From: Hyaloperonospora brassicae
Lineage: Eukaryota > Oomycota > Peronosporomycetes > Peronosporales > Peronosporaceae
NCBI GenBank assembly: GCA_947650285.1
Contig: CANTFL010000251.1
Location: 372,001-436,000 of the forward strand
Reading direction: 5' to 3'
DNA: 64,000 nucleotides
Shown here: piece after piece, positions 31,690-40,994 of the stretch
Layout: each line of letters begins with the position of its first letter
Numbering within the stretch: position 1 is the first letter of the stretch
The notes under the pieces: model-generated
Database searches by the model: none
Seen by the model: the letters and a program-made list of their open reading frames with translations, nothing else
What the model was told of the DNA's origin: nothing
Program-made: the position numbers and the translations under genes

Positions 31690-32171
31690 TTACAAGCCAA
31701 GTTTGGTGCGGCGCCAGTGACGGCGTTTAGCATTGTACCTACAACAAACGCCACAATAACAACAAAATGCCGTTCGTGTCAGCAAATGCATCCACTCGAT
31801 TCGACGATTGCTGGCAACACTAGCAGACGCACTTGATCGTGTTGTCAGTACGTAGACGAATCCACTGTGGGATCGGTCGGTTCTGCTTGGCCTTCTTGGC
31901 GAGAATACGCTTCGTGCGGAAAGTCTTGTGCGACGGCTGCAGCGATAAGAGAGGAACCGGTCGAGTGAGTCAACGTGATCGTACAGACCTTTTCGTTAAG
32001 TGTCTCGACTGGGAGCGATGCAACGTCCAGACAAGCGCGTAGTAGGCAGGACATATGCCGCCAGTCACGGAGGTGACCCGTATCGCTTTGCCCCATGAAC
32101 TCCATTGCCTCTAGTCGTGCCAACACGCACACACACACACAAAACCACACACAAGAAACCCCACGCACCAT
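31690..32171 (-). CDS. RPL39: Large-subunit ribosomal protein eL39 (three exons)
   Basis: Exon 1 is the ATG alone (32171-32169), exon 2 is 31936-31833 and exon 3 is 31738-31690. Introns of 232 and 94 nt begin GTGCGT and end CAG and TAG. The spliced product is 51 residues, the normal length of eL39. It contains [32 protein letters not shown] and the C-terminal [12 protein letters not shown], matching the family almost throughout. eL39 lines the exit tunnel of the 60S ribosome. It is divergent from the receptor-kinase gene with 245 bp between the starts. The intron right after the start codon is notable and recurs in QCR6. The gene is too fragmented to appear as one open frame, but the exon joins restore the family sequence exactly. 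Confidence 0.93.
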
Positions 32172-32416
32172 TTTAAAAGGATGTGATGCAGACTGACGCC
32201 GAAGACACACTTGACGCAACGCCTGCCAGCCAGCCATTCGATTCGCAGGGAGTCGTAATTACGTCGTGGTCGAGCTATCGTTTTTACGCCCTCGGTTTCG
32301 TCTGTGCGCCACACCAATGTCGCACTTCTCCAAGTCTGTCTGTCTGTCTGTCTCTTGACACGAGCAACTAACTCTCCAGCGGTCTCAAAACATCCACTTG
32401 CGGGGTCGCCCGTTTT
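32172..32416. promoter_or_regulatory. Shared upstream region of RPL39 and the receptor-kinase gene
   Basis: 245 bp between two divergent starts, with a (TCTG)n run near 32336-32354. GCACTTCTCCAAGT at about 32319 loosely resembles an initiator for the rightward gene; this is weak. Confidence 0.4.
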
Positions 32417-35400
32417 ATGACCACCACGATTTTATCCACTGGATACGGTCGCGCGCTTGACACGCGTGAGTGGCTGTACCCATTTGCGTACCCATCACGT
32501 AATCACATGGCGTCCGACGCGCGCGCGTCGCCGCTGCATGCCGCCGACACACTCGGCGTTGCACCCGCTGCCCTCGCGTCGCAGTCGTTCATGTCTGACT
32601 CGCAGCTCACGTCCGATCGATCGCTAGTCAGCACGGGCGACTCGGTGTTCTCCGTCGCGCCGTCGCCGCTCTACTCGCCGCAGCAGGCGGATGCTCGACG
32701 GATACCTTCAGACGACATTTCGGCCCCTCGCCCGGCGCCCCACCCCGCGTCGCTTGTCAAGACTGTGGTCCAGCAGTTTCGTGCAGTGTACAAACCGGCC
32801 ACAAGCACGGGGCGCAATGTCACAAACGAGGTGAATCATACTGGCGATAGTGACCAAAGCCGCCCCCACTTGGACGCAACGCACAGAACAATCGAGCCAA
32901 GAGAAGCGAGTGGACCTGACGATTTCGACGCGGGTCTGCGGTCGCAGCGCACGAAGCGGAGGGACGACAGCAAGACGTCGAACACGTGCAGCTCGTTCAG
33001 TACGCGGGACACGGTCGTGTCTCGCATGTCGTCGAACGTTGGGGGCTTGCGCGAGAGTTTCTTTGGGGCAATGGGGCGCGCGTCGACGGGAAAATGCGAC
33101 CCGCTGCAGCTGTCGCCCAATCAAGAGTTTGACTTGGACGTCATTGACGAGAGTGGCGGGATGGACGAGACGATTGGACAGATCTTGAAGCCACAGATGG
33201 ACTTTCGGAAGTGGTCGAAAGAAACGTACGCGGTGCTCAGCTTTGGCCTTGTGCTGCTGCTGCTTTTGCTCGTGCTGGCGCTCACGGTCAACACGCTCGA
33301 CGGCTACGTCATTGACCCGGGACTCGTCTTTGGCTCGTTGCTCACGCTCATTCTCTGTGCCTGTGTCTTTGTGACGTACCATGGCGTGCAGAGCTTTCAG
33401 CGACATCCGAACCCTCTCATTTATTACAAGTGTGTGATCGACATGTGCTTGGCACTTCGCTTCCTGCTGGACCCGTTGCTACTAGAGATGGGACTGTATA
33501 GAGTGAACGACGAACGATCGTGTGCCTATCTATCAGGCATGACGCAATTTTTGTATCTGTCCAGCGAATGCTGGTACTTTGCACAGATCGTTGACATGTA
33601 CTGGTCGCTCACGAATCCATTTATGAGTGTCAAGGTCAATCGCAAACGATTCAGGATTGCCGTGTACTCGGTTGGAGCGTTTTCGGGCACTTTCTTAGCG
33701 CTGATGCCGAGTATTCATGGCATTGCCGATGGAAACTTTTGCTGGACGAAACGGAAAACCTCCAGTGATCCTGTAGAACGAGACTTTTTCCACCTCAACT
33801 CGGGCAGCTGGCTGTTGTTTTACATTTGGATGATCTTGTTCTACATCTCGGGCATCACGGTGCTGATGTTCGGAATCAAACGGCTTCGTTCGGGACTGCG
33901 TGATACGCTTCAGAGTCGGCGGGAGCTGCTGCGGAACGGTGCTCTGTCAATTACGAGCTACACAGTCTACTGGACCATTGTGTTCATGTGGTACGCGCTT
34001 TCGTTTCAGAGGCGAACGACGTACGACAAGAACGGCCACTTTCCGCCCAGTCACGTGTTCCGGGCCTTTACCTTCACACTATCGGCTCGTGGGACTGTCG
34101 ATTACTTTGTGTGGTTCATGGTCAATAGTCCGAGTCAAATTCGAGAGAAGTGGCTCAAGTTCACGTCAGATTCGGTGGACAAGCAGTTCAGCGCGCAGCT
34201 TAACACGGCACTGCAAGAAGAGCTGATCTATTTTACTATTGAAGGCATGACACGCGCGGTGCAGATCGCAGATGAGGAACTTGCTCGCATTCGCGATCAG
34301 TCTCCGATACGAGAAGAAGAGACGAGTATGGACGACGATGACGACGACAGCAGTTCGACGCAGGTTCCAGGTGAAGCTGCAACAACCGCCACGGGTCTTT
34401 GTGGATCAGATAATTGCAGTGACTCGCTTGAAGGCGCACAAAGGAAGCGATTGGTTACTAGTATACAACAAGTGATTAGCGCTGGGCTCCGTCGGACTAG
34501 CAGTGCCGTTGCAGAAGTACGAGCTGCAGCGAGGAGGAACAGCGAGGAAACCGCCTTCAGTTTTGATATTCCTGCAGACCAGCGGGCCGTACACCAGCCG
34601 TCCAAACCAAATCATCGTGCTGGCATTCCTTCGTCGACTTCGACGAGTGCACGGTCGGCTGATTTGCGTCCGCGAGATGGTGGTCCAGGCACGACGCCTG
34701 CATCCATTCGACTCACGCCATATAAGCCGCTGGCATTCGCAGAGCTTCGCCAAGTTCACGGAATCAAGGCAGCTGACTTTGTGAAGTCTTTTCAGACCAG
34801 CACGAAGCCCAACATCAGTGAAGGTGCGAGTGGCGCGTTCATGTTTTTCAGTGGTGACAAGAAGTATATCGTCAAGTCCATGGCCGAAGAAGAAGCACGC
34901 TTTCTGTGCGAGATCGCAGAGAGCTACGCCAAGTACTTGACTCGGAATCCTTTGTCGCTCATTACGAAGTTTTACGGCTGTTTCAAGATCACCATGTTCG
35001 ACAAGCGCTTTTACTTCATTGTCATGGAAAACCTGTTTGACGTCATGGAGGAGGGCGTGCAAATTCACCATCGGTTTGATATCAAGGGCTCGTGGGTGAA
35101 CCGGAGCTACAAGCGCCCGCGTCGGGGGGCTAAGGTCAAATGCCGCCATTGCTCAATGATGTTTCGGTACGGCGCGAAGAAAGGATTGCTACAGTGCCCC
35201 AATGTCGTTGGCCTTCACGAACCGAATGTCGTGTTGAAAGACAACGACTTGCGCACGAGGATGCGGATCGGGATGGAGGAAGGCATCAAACTGTACGAGC
35301 AACTGCGCGATGACTCTACCTTCCTGTGTAATCTCGGCATCATGGACTACAGTCTGCTTCTCGGTGTCATGGATATCGAGTTTGTCGTGGACCAACCGTC

Positions 35401-36319
35401 TCGGCCCCTCGCGAGCTCGCTCTTGAGCGACCACAGTGCCGCGAGTTTAGGTACCGCTAACGCAGAGACGGATGCCGAAAGGGACTCGTACGTCTACAGC
35501 GGGACGGACGACAGTTTCGTCTCGGCGTCGTCTTCGAATTGGTCCTCATCGTCTCGAAGCTCGGCTGGTCGATCGTCCACGAACAGGAACGTTGTCGACG
35601 AAACAGCGACGATGACGACGACGACGACGCCCGTGCCGGACAAGCTCAATTTGTCTGTCGCGCCGAGTGTGCACTCGCTCTGGCAGCAGCCCACAGACCC
35701 GTTGAACCAGCCGCGAGATCCTCGAGCAGGTGGCGAACCCCGACCGAAGCTCTCCATGCGGAAAAGTCAGCGCGTGTTTGGCCCTGGATACTACTACGTT
35801 GGCATCATTGACATCCTACAGACTTGGACGGTCCAGAAGCAGCTCGAGCGGTTTTTCAAGGTGAGGATTCAGCAAAAAGACGGCGAAGGGCTGTCGGCCG
35901 TTGACCCCGTGCAGTACCAGCGGCGGTTCGAGTCCAAGTTGCGCGAGATCATTGCCGTGCCAAGCGAGTATTGCCACCCCCGCGAGCACCACGAGCGACA
36001 CAGTCGGCCCAAGAGGATCACCACGTTCAAGTCGGTGCAGCGCCTCAGTCCCGTCCTGCAAGCTGCTGCGGCGTTCGAGAGCGCGGCAGCCGCTGCCCAA
36101 GAAGCGAGGCGAGCGACGGTGGCCCGGGACCGAGGAGACTCGACCGACACGCAGGCGTCGTCGGGCGCGAGCGCGAATGACTTGGAGCGCACGAGTCGGA
36201 ACCCCGAGCCCATCTTGCTGCCGTTCAACCAGCGCCTGATCTCGACCAAGTCGTCGCGGAGCCACTTGCACGTTGTGGCAGACGGGGCCGCGGGCAGCAG
36301 TAATGGCCCCGCGCCGTGA
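32417..36319 (+). CDS. GPCR-PIP kinase fusion (seven-transmembrane receptor plus phosphatidylinositol phosphate kinase)
   Basis: A 1,300-residue protein, apparently without introns. Residues 1-270 are Ser-rich and cytosolic in character. Seven or eight hydrophobic segments follow between about 274 and 571 (first SFGLVLLLLLLVLALTV, last RGTVDYFVWFMVN). An acidic/Ser linker leads to a PIPK domain at about 766-1190. It has a glycine-rich loop and ATP lysine (SGAFMFFSGDKKYIVKSM), FDIKGS at about 886, MDYSLL at about 976 and IIDILQTW at about 1130. A low-complexity insert of about 130 residues separates MDYSLL from IID. A KCRHC ... LQC pattern inside the kinase could hold zinc. It would make phosphoinositide bisphosphates at membranes in response to an external cue. 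This fusion is known from oomycetes and a few other protists. The ligand is unknown. Confidence 0.92.
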   Translation: MTTTILSTGYGRALDTREWLYPFAYPSRNHMASDARASPLHAADTLGVAPAALASQSFMSDSQLTSDRSLVSTGDSVFSVAPSPLYSPQQADARRIPSDDISAPRPAPHPASLVKTVVQQFRAVYKPATSTGRNVTNEVNHTGDSDQSRPHLDATHRTIEPREASGPDDFDAGLRSQRTKRRDDSKTSNTCSSFSTRDTVVSRMSSNVGGLRESFFGAMGRASTGKCDPLQLSPNQEFDLDVIDESGGMDETIGQILKPQMDFRKWSKETYAVLSFGLVLLLLLLVLALTVNTLDGYVIDPGLVFGSLLTLILCACVFVTYHGVQSFQRHPNPLIYYKCVIDMCLALRFLLDPLLLEMGLYRVNDERSCAYLSGMTQFLYLSSECWYFAQIVDMYWSLTNPFMSVKVNRKRFRIAVYSVGAFSGTFLALMPSIHGIADGNFCWTKRKTSSDPVERDFFHLNSGSWLLFYIWMILFYISGITVLMFGIKRLRSGLRDTLQSRRELLRNGALSITSYTVYWTIVFMWYALSFQRRTTYDKNGHFPPSHVFRAFTFTLSARGTVDYFVWFMVNSPSQIREKWLKFTSDSVDKQFSAQLNTALQEELIYFTIEGMTRAVQIADEELARIRDQSPIREEETSMDDDDDDSSSTQVPGEAATTATGLCGSDNCSDSLEGAQRKRLVTSIQQVISAGLRRTSSAVAEVRAAARRNSEETAFSFDIPADQRAVHQPSKPNHRAGIPSSTSTSARSADLRPRDGGPGTTPASIRLTPYKPLAFAELRQVHGIKAADFVKSFQTSTKPNISEGASGAFMFFSGDKKYIVKSMAEEEARFLCEIAESYAKYLTRNPLSLITKFYGCFKITMFDKRFYFIVMENLFDVMEEGVQIHHRFDIKGSWVNRSYKRPRRGAKVKCRHCSMMFRYGAKKGLLQCPNVVGLHEPNVVLKDNDLRTRMRIGMEEGIKLYEQLRDDSTFLCNLGIMDYSLLLGVMDIEFVVDQPSRPLASSLLSDHSAASLGTANAETDAERDSYVYSGTDDSFVSASSSNWSSSSRSSAGRSSTNRNVVDETATMTTTTTPVPDKLNLSVAPSVHSLWQQPTDPLNQPRDPRAGGEPRPKLSMRKSQRVFGPGYYYVGIIDILQTWTVQKQLERFFKVRIQQKDGEGLSAVDPVQYQRRFESKLREIIAVPSEYCHPREHHERHSRPKRITTFKSVQRLSPVLQAAAAFESAAAAAQEARRATVARDRGDSTDTQASSGASANDLERTSRNPEPILLPFNQRLISTKSSRSHLHVVADGAAGSSNGPAP

Positions 36320-37230
36320 TCTTGTGCATAGAACGGATCTCCTCGTCCAGCGTAGCGAGCAGAGTCGGTGCACGGGCGTTGCTGGGGGTCTGTCACGCGC
36401 GACAACGAGCCAAAGAGCCGGGGGGGGGCTACTGTCGAGACGGCGGAGAGAGACACTCGGGAGCCATTGGGGGGCGCGTCGCGTCGCGTCTTTGCCGCGG
36501 GTCGACCACCGGAACGGGAAGCGACCACGACCACCCGTTGCGTCCAGTGCGTGATGACGCTCGGACCGCTGTCGAGTGGGTCACGCGACCCCATCGCAGC
36601 AGCTGCGGACGGTATGACGACGACGACAGAGAAGAAGAAGAAGATAAAAGCGCAGCTGGACGAGAGAGAGATCGATGAGAGAGCAATGAGAGAGAGAGAG
36701 AGAGAGCGCGCGTGTAAAAGCAGCTGCAGACGTCACGCAGGGAGTCGTGCGCTCGAACACGTGCTACGGCTCCTGTTGTGGTCGTTTGCGCGCGCTCTCT
36801 CTCTCTCTCTCTCTCGGGTCGTCCAGCGGCTGTTTCAGGGGGAGGAGGGGCCGGTTTCTGTCCCGTCGTCCCGCCCCCTACTTCGACGCCGAGCAGCCGG
36901 TCCAGCCGCCCCCTCCCCCCCCACCCCCCTGCGCTCGTCCCGCGAGTGCCACTGTCCCTCCCACGGGGCGTCGTGGACAGACAGCCCGTGCGCTCGTCCC
37001 CATGTGGCGCGCGTCGCGCCTCCCGACAACGACACTGACAAAAGTGACTTTACTCGCGACCGGAGCGGCGGCAGTTGTCGACGCTGCTGCATTTGCTGGA
37101 CGACCGCCGGCACAGGAAGACGGCAGTCGTTGCCGCAGCACAGCGCGGTCCGTCGTACAACGCACTCGAGACCGTCGCAGCTATTGCAGTCACCGCCTGT
37201 CCGTCTTTGCTCGCGCGGCCGTCGGGACCC
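36320..37230. other. GC-rich intergenic region with a GA/CT inverted repeat
   Basis: 911 bp between the receptor-kinase and the next plus-strand gene. Long open frames exist here on both strands, but they come from high GC and low complexity and show no domain. The main structure is the inverted repeat at 36688-36815. Confidence 0.6.
36688..36815. repeat. Perfect 25-bp inverted repeat made of GA and CT microsatellites
   Basis: The left arm (36688-36712) is (GA)n followed by GCGCGCG. The right arm (from 36789) is CGCGCGC followed by (TC)n. The first 25 bases of each pair perfectly around a 76-nt spacer. Confidence 0.85.
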
Positions 37231-38259
37231 ATGTCGACCGGGGCGTCGGTCCGGCGCAAGCGTCGCGTGACGTTCCAGAACGTGTACACGCCCGCCGTCG
37301 TGCCGCCGCGGCAGGTCGAGAGCTACGACGACCTCGTGTTCCAAGTGGCCGGGCTGTTCCACACGACGTCGTTCCTGCACGACGTCGACGCCGCGTGGGG
37401 CGACGACGCGGACGACGACGACGAGTTGACGACCAGCCGCTCGTCCGGCGACGACGGCCCGGGCGGCCGCGACGACGCGTTCGACCCGACGCTCGAGCGG
37501 TCGGTGCCGCTCATGATCGCCGAGTTCCTCTACCGCTCGGCCATGTACTTGGGCCACCCGCGCGGGGACCGGCCGTGGCTGCCTGGCTTTCGACAGGACA
37601 AGCGCTTCTCGGGCAACGACGTCAAGCGGTGGCGCCGGCTCGCGCACTTTGACTGGGACGCGGAAGAGCGCGCGTTCCGGCGGCATCACGTTCGCGCCGA
37701 CGCGCGTGGAGCGCACGGGCCGAGTCGCACGCTGTCGGTCGAGTCGAATGGCCACACGTCGATGCTGTCGACACTGGGCGCGAGTTTCCACGGCCGCCGA
37801 CGGAGCAGTTGCAGTCGCAGTGCTTTGGCGGATGGCGAGGCGGACGCGCGAGGGCCCGAAGCCAGTCACGGGCGGAAGAAGGACATGCTGACGCTCCGCA
37901 GTACCGTGAGCAGCTGGATCCGGAAACACCGGCGGCCGTTGTTTGGCCACGAGGACAAGGAGGACAAGACAACGGGTCTGCTGTCGTCGTCGTCGTCGTC
38001 GTCGTCGTGTTTGCCGACGATAGGAGCAACAACAACAGCAGCAGCAGCAGCCGATGTGCTCGAGCGAGACGCCGAGACGGACGACGGCAAAGGCAAGAAA
38101 AAGAGGAAGCGCAAGCCCGTGTCGTGGCTCCACCCGCCGCCCGTGTCGTCGTCACGGGACCTGCGGCTGGTGGTGGACATTATCAACTCGTGCGTCTACT
38201 GCGGCGAGTTTCGCTTCCGGAAGCGCGACATTGTGCGTCTTTGCAACGTCCGAATTTAG
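37231..38259 (+). CDS. Protein of unknown function, paralogue A of a convergent pair
   Basis: 342 residues from ATG 37231. The frame is open further upstream, but this ATG precedes the first segment shared with the paralogue at 38745-40994. Shared blocks are RRKRRVTF near the N-terminus, VESYDDLVFQV at about residue 29, ERS followed by a helix, KRWRRLAHFDW at about 134, and a C-terminal module ending INSCVYCGEFRFRKRDIVRL. Between them lie acidic and Ser-rich spacers (nine Ser in a row at about 250). No known domain was recognised and no signal peptide or membrane segment is seen. The composition is very GC-rich, which creates many shadow frames. It faces paralogue B tail to tail with 485 bp between. 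Confidence 0.7.
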   Translation: MSTGASVRRKRRVTFQNVYTPAVVPPRQVESYDDLVFQVAGLFHTTSFLHDVDAAWGDDADDDDELTTSRSSGDDGPGGRDDAFDPTLERSVPLMIAEFLYRSAMYLGHPRGDRPWLPGFRQDKRFSGNDVKRWRRLAHFDWDAEERAFRRHHVRADARGAHGPSRTLSVESNGHTSMLSTLGASFHGRRRSSCSRSALADGEADARGPEASHGRKKDMLTLRSTVSSWIRKHRRPLFGHEDKEDKTTGLLSSSSSSSSCLPTIGATTTAAAAADVLERDAETDDGKGKKKRKRKPVSWLHPPPVSSSRDLRLVVDIINSCVYCGEFRFRKRDIVRLCNVRI

Positions 38260-38744
38260 CCGACGAGAAGGTTTGGGACGATCGATGGACGTGCGGTCCG
38301 CGTGCTCGTGATGTCAAGAAGGACGGAGAGACGATGGAGAGACGGATCGATGGATCGGTGATGGATCGATGGGTCGATGATGGAGGATATGGACCGGTGG
38401 TGGAGGATATGGAGGATATGGACCGATGATGGAGGATTGGAGAGCAGGACAGACAGACAGACAGAGAGAGAGAGAGATGGGGAGGAAGCAAGCAAGGAAG
38501 CTAACTATAGGAGGTGAAGAAGACGAGCGATTGGAACTCGATGCGGGACAAGTAACGCCAGTGTCTCTGCTTGTTTTTTTTTTGTGGCATGAAAATCACA
38601 CTGCCTTATCATTATACCGCGTCTCTTGATCCGCTTTGGTCTTCTCGATTGCTGCTTCGTTTTGCTCCGTTCATTGACTTGTACACCCATCTGAATAAAA
38701 AATCTGCTCGAGGCGCTCACACTTGCACGCAGCACACGGCCTAC
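38260..38744. repeat. Simple-sequence spacer between convergent paralogues
   Basis: 485 bp that includes imperfect repeats of GGATCGATG and GGAGGATATGGA (38335-38435), then (ACAG)n and (AG)n at 38446-38476. It also holds T-rich sequence near 38571-38582. It probably serves as the 3' ends of both genes. Confidence 0.7.
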
Positions 38745-40994
38745 TTAGATCCAGCCGTCCTCTTCGACGATAAACTCGAGACGCACCAAATCGCTCACTT
38801 CGTCCGGCGTGAACAGCACTTCGCCAAAGTTCACGCAGTAGTTGACCACGTCGCACAGCTTGGCAAACTTCATGTTGGACGGCACGTCCAGCACTTCGAC
38901 GTCGTCGCCCTCGCCCTCAGGCTTCTCCTCAACTATTTTCTGGCTCAATGACCGGTGGAACGCCACACTGAGCAGTTTCCGGTGGCCCAGGGACCGCTGG
39001 CTGTCACTATCGCTGTCCGTGCCTTCCGTCACCGACGAGCTCGTGCACGACGACGGCGCTTCAACGTCCTTGCCCTTCACACCCAAAGCAGCAGCCGCTT
39101 GTGTCGTCGTCACCTCCTCCAGTGTCCAGTCGTGCAGCGCCAACCGACGCCACATGCGGATCTCTCCGTTTGAAATGTTCACCACGTTGCCGTGCTTGGT
39201 GCGTGAGCCATGCAGAAACGCCATCGAGCGTTCGAGAAACTCCTGCACTTTTGTTGTCGTCGGTCGCTGGTCGTGAGCGGCAAACTTGCACACGCGCACG
39301 AGCACGTCGTCGTAGCTCTCCACTGCCGTGTACGCGCCCGCTGCACCGTCGCTGGCATCGGACGCAACCACTGTCAGCTTGGAGCTGAACCGCGTGCGCC
39401 TGGTACCCCGAGACGACGACACGTCCTCCGTAGACGATGCAGGCGACGGCACCTTCTCTTCCGAGATCGAGCGACGCTGCAGCTCAGCAGCCTTGGCTTT
39501 CTCAGCTGCCAATGCAAACTTCCGTGCCTCTGAGCTGCGCGAAAAGCTCGTGCGGTCCTTCTGCAGGTCCAGATCAATGTTCCCACGTCCGCCAATGAGT
39601 CGCGCTTGGATCGGTAGCTTGCGCCAAATCTTGGCAATCAGGTGCGTCGGCGCCTGTTCCATAAAGTCCATACTCTGCGAGCGGCGGTCGAGTCCGCGCG
39701 ACGGCCGTTTGGTGTTCTCATAATCGTCGTCACTGTCCGAGTCCCACGTGGGCGCATGAGGCCGGACAATCTCCTGCCCGTCCTTCGTGTACAGCTCTTG
39801 CTCGTCTCGCGTTGGCTCGAGGTTAAACTCCTCCCGCTCCTGCTGTTTCTTCTTCCTCGATGACGACAGGAACGACAGCGACCTGCCCCGTTCTTTCGTC
39901 CTTGACGTCGTCTTCTTGGGAGAGTACACGATACTGTCGAGAATACCTGTGCCAGTACCACCGCCACAACTCTCGTCCCGCGCCGTGAGACTCGAGATCG
40001 CGCTCGAGCTCGACTGGTACGTGCTTGGCGCTGTCTTGACTGCACCAAAGCTCGTCAGATGGTGACTATTGCCTCCACCGGCAGTAGCACCAGTGCACAC
40101 GTTCAGCGTCCGTCCCGCAGCAGTAGCCGACGTCTTGACGCTCGACTGCAGCTGGAACCGGCCCCGCGTGCACGACGACAGCCGCGCCCCACCAGCACTG
40201 ACGCTCCGCCCGCCCAGTTTCGGCGGCAACTGCGCCGACAGCTCAAACGGCGGAGGCGCAGCACAAGAAGGCGTCGTTGTTGTCGTTGTTGTTGTCGTCG
40301 ACGATGACAGAAACGACGACAAGCTTCGAGGATTGGGTTTGTAGCCACGGCAGCTCCTTGTCTGGCCTTCGTCTCCGTTGATCCCGTGCTCGCTGTTGAG
40401 CGGTGTCTTCTTGCTGCCAAAGAACGTGCTGCTGCAGCTGCTATTGCTGCGACCGCGACTGGACGCCGAGCTGAATGCCTGATGCAGCGTCTGCGTCAGC
40501 GACGGCCGCGCTGGCGCGTGGTCGCGGTCGTCGGCCGTGTGCTTCGCGCGCGGCGTTGCGGCCGTCGCCCCGTAGGGCAGCGACATGACAACCGGCGGCG
40601 TCGACTCGCACACTGCACGCGGCAGCTCGTGGCGGTCTTTTTTCCACGTCGAGAACGAGAAACTCGACGGGCGCGTCTTTGCCTTCCTCCGCTCCTTCTT
40701 CTCCTCCCCCTTCTCCTTCTTCTCCTCGTCCTTCTCCTTTTTCTTCTGCTTCTTCTTCTTCTTCTTCATCGCCAACGCCGACAACGACAGTCGCTCGTGC
40801 GCCGCGTCACTGCTGTGGCGACTGCTGCTGCTGCTATTGCTGCTGCTATTGCTGTTGCTGCTGCTGCGACACGAGAGGTCCGCGTCGAGCGCGACGGCAC
40901 TCACGCGACTGGAAAACGACAGACTCGACGGCCGGTGCGCGCCGGGAAAGATCTTTTTCATGCCCGTGTACATGTCTTTGGCCTGCTGCGACAT
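38745..40994 (-). CDS. Protein of unknown function, paralogue B of a convergent pair
   Basis: 749 residues from ATG 40994 (MSQQAKDMYTGMKKIF). The frame runs further upstream, but that part is CAGACA microsatellite and GC-rich sequence, a poor coding candidate. The N-terminal 550 residues are disordered: Ser runs, Lys/Glu tracts (KKKKKKQKKKEKDEEKKEK) and Thr runs. The C-terminal 200 residues carry the blocks shared with paralogue A: AVESYDDVLVRV at about 556, FLERSMAFLHGS, IRMWRRLALHDWTLEE at about 620, and a terminal module with VVNYCVNFGEVLFTPDEVSDLVRL. The conserved C-terminus suggests a functional unit of perhaps 200 residues split by a variable insert. I do not recognise the family. It may be an oomycete-specific cytosolic or nuclear protein. 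Confidence 0.72.
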   Translation of the reverse strand: MSQQAKDMYTGMKKIFPGAHRPSSLSFSSRVSAVALDADLSCRSSSNSNSSSNSSSSSRHSSDAAHERLSLSALAMKKKKKKQKKKEKDEEKKEKGEEKKERRKAKTRPSSFSFSTWKKDRHELPRAVCESTPPVVMSLPYGATAATPRAKHTADDRDHAPARPSLTQTLHQAFSSASSRGRSNSSCSSTFFGSKKTPLNSEHGINGDEGQTRSCRGYKPNPRSLSSFLSSSTTTTTTTTTPSCAAPPPFELSAQLPPKLGGRSVSAGGARLSSCTRGRFQLQSSVKTSATAAGRTLNVCTGATAGGGNSHHLTSFGAVKTAPSTYQSSSSAISSLTARDESCGGGTGTGILDSIVYSPKKTTSRTKERGRSLSFLSSSRKKKQQEREEFNLEPTRDEQELYTKDGQEIVRPHAPTWDSDSDDDYENTKRPSRGLDRRSQSMDFMEQAPTHLIAKIWRKLPIQARLIGGRGNIDLDLQKDRTSFSRSSEARKFALAAEKAKAAELQRRSISEEKVPSPASSTEDVSSSRGTRRTRFSSKLTVVASDASDGAAGAYTAVESYDDVLVRVCKFAAHDQRPTTTKVQEFLERSMAFLHGSRTKHGNVVNISNGEIRMWRRLALHDWTLEEVTTTQAAAALGVKGKDVEAPSSCTSSSVTEGTDSDSDSQRSLGHRKLLSVAFHRSLSQKIVEEKPEGEGDDVEVLDVPSNMKFAKLCDVVNYCVNFGEVLFTPDEVSDLVRLEFIVEEDGWI

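Noticed and set aside
36368..38155. Several long open frames on both strands around paralogue A (up to 432 codons)
   Set aside because: Very high GC and CGT/GAC repeats suppress stops in all frames. The translations are Arg/Ala/Pro-rich without motifs, and the frame of paralogue A is the one shared with paralogue B.
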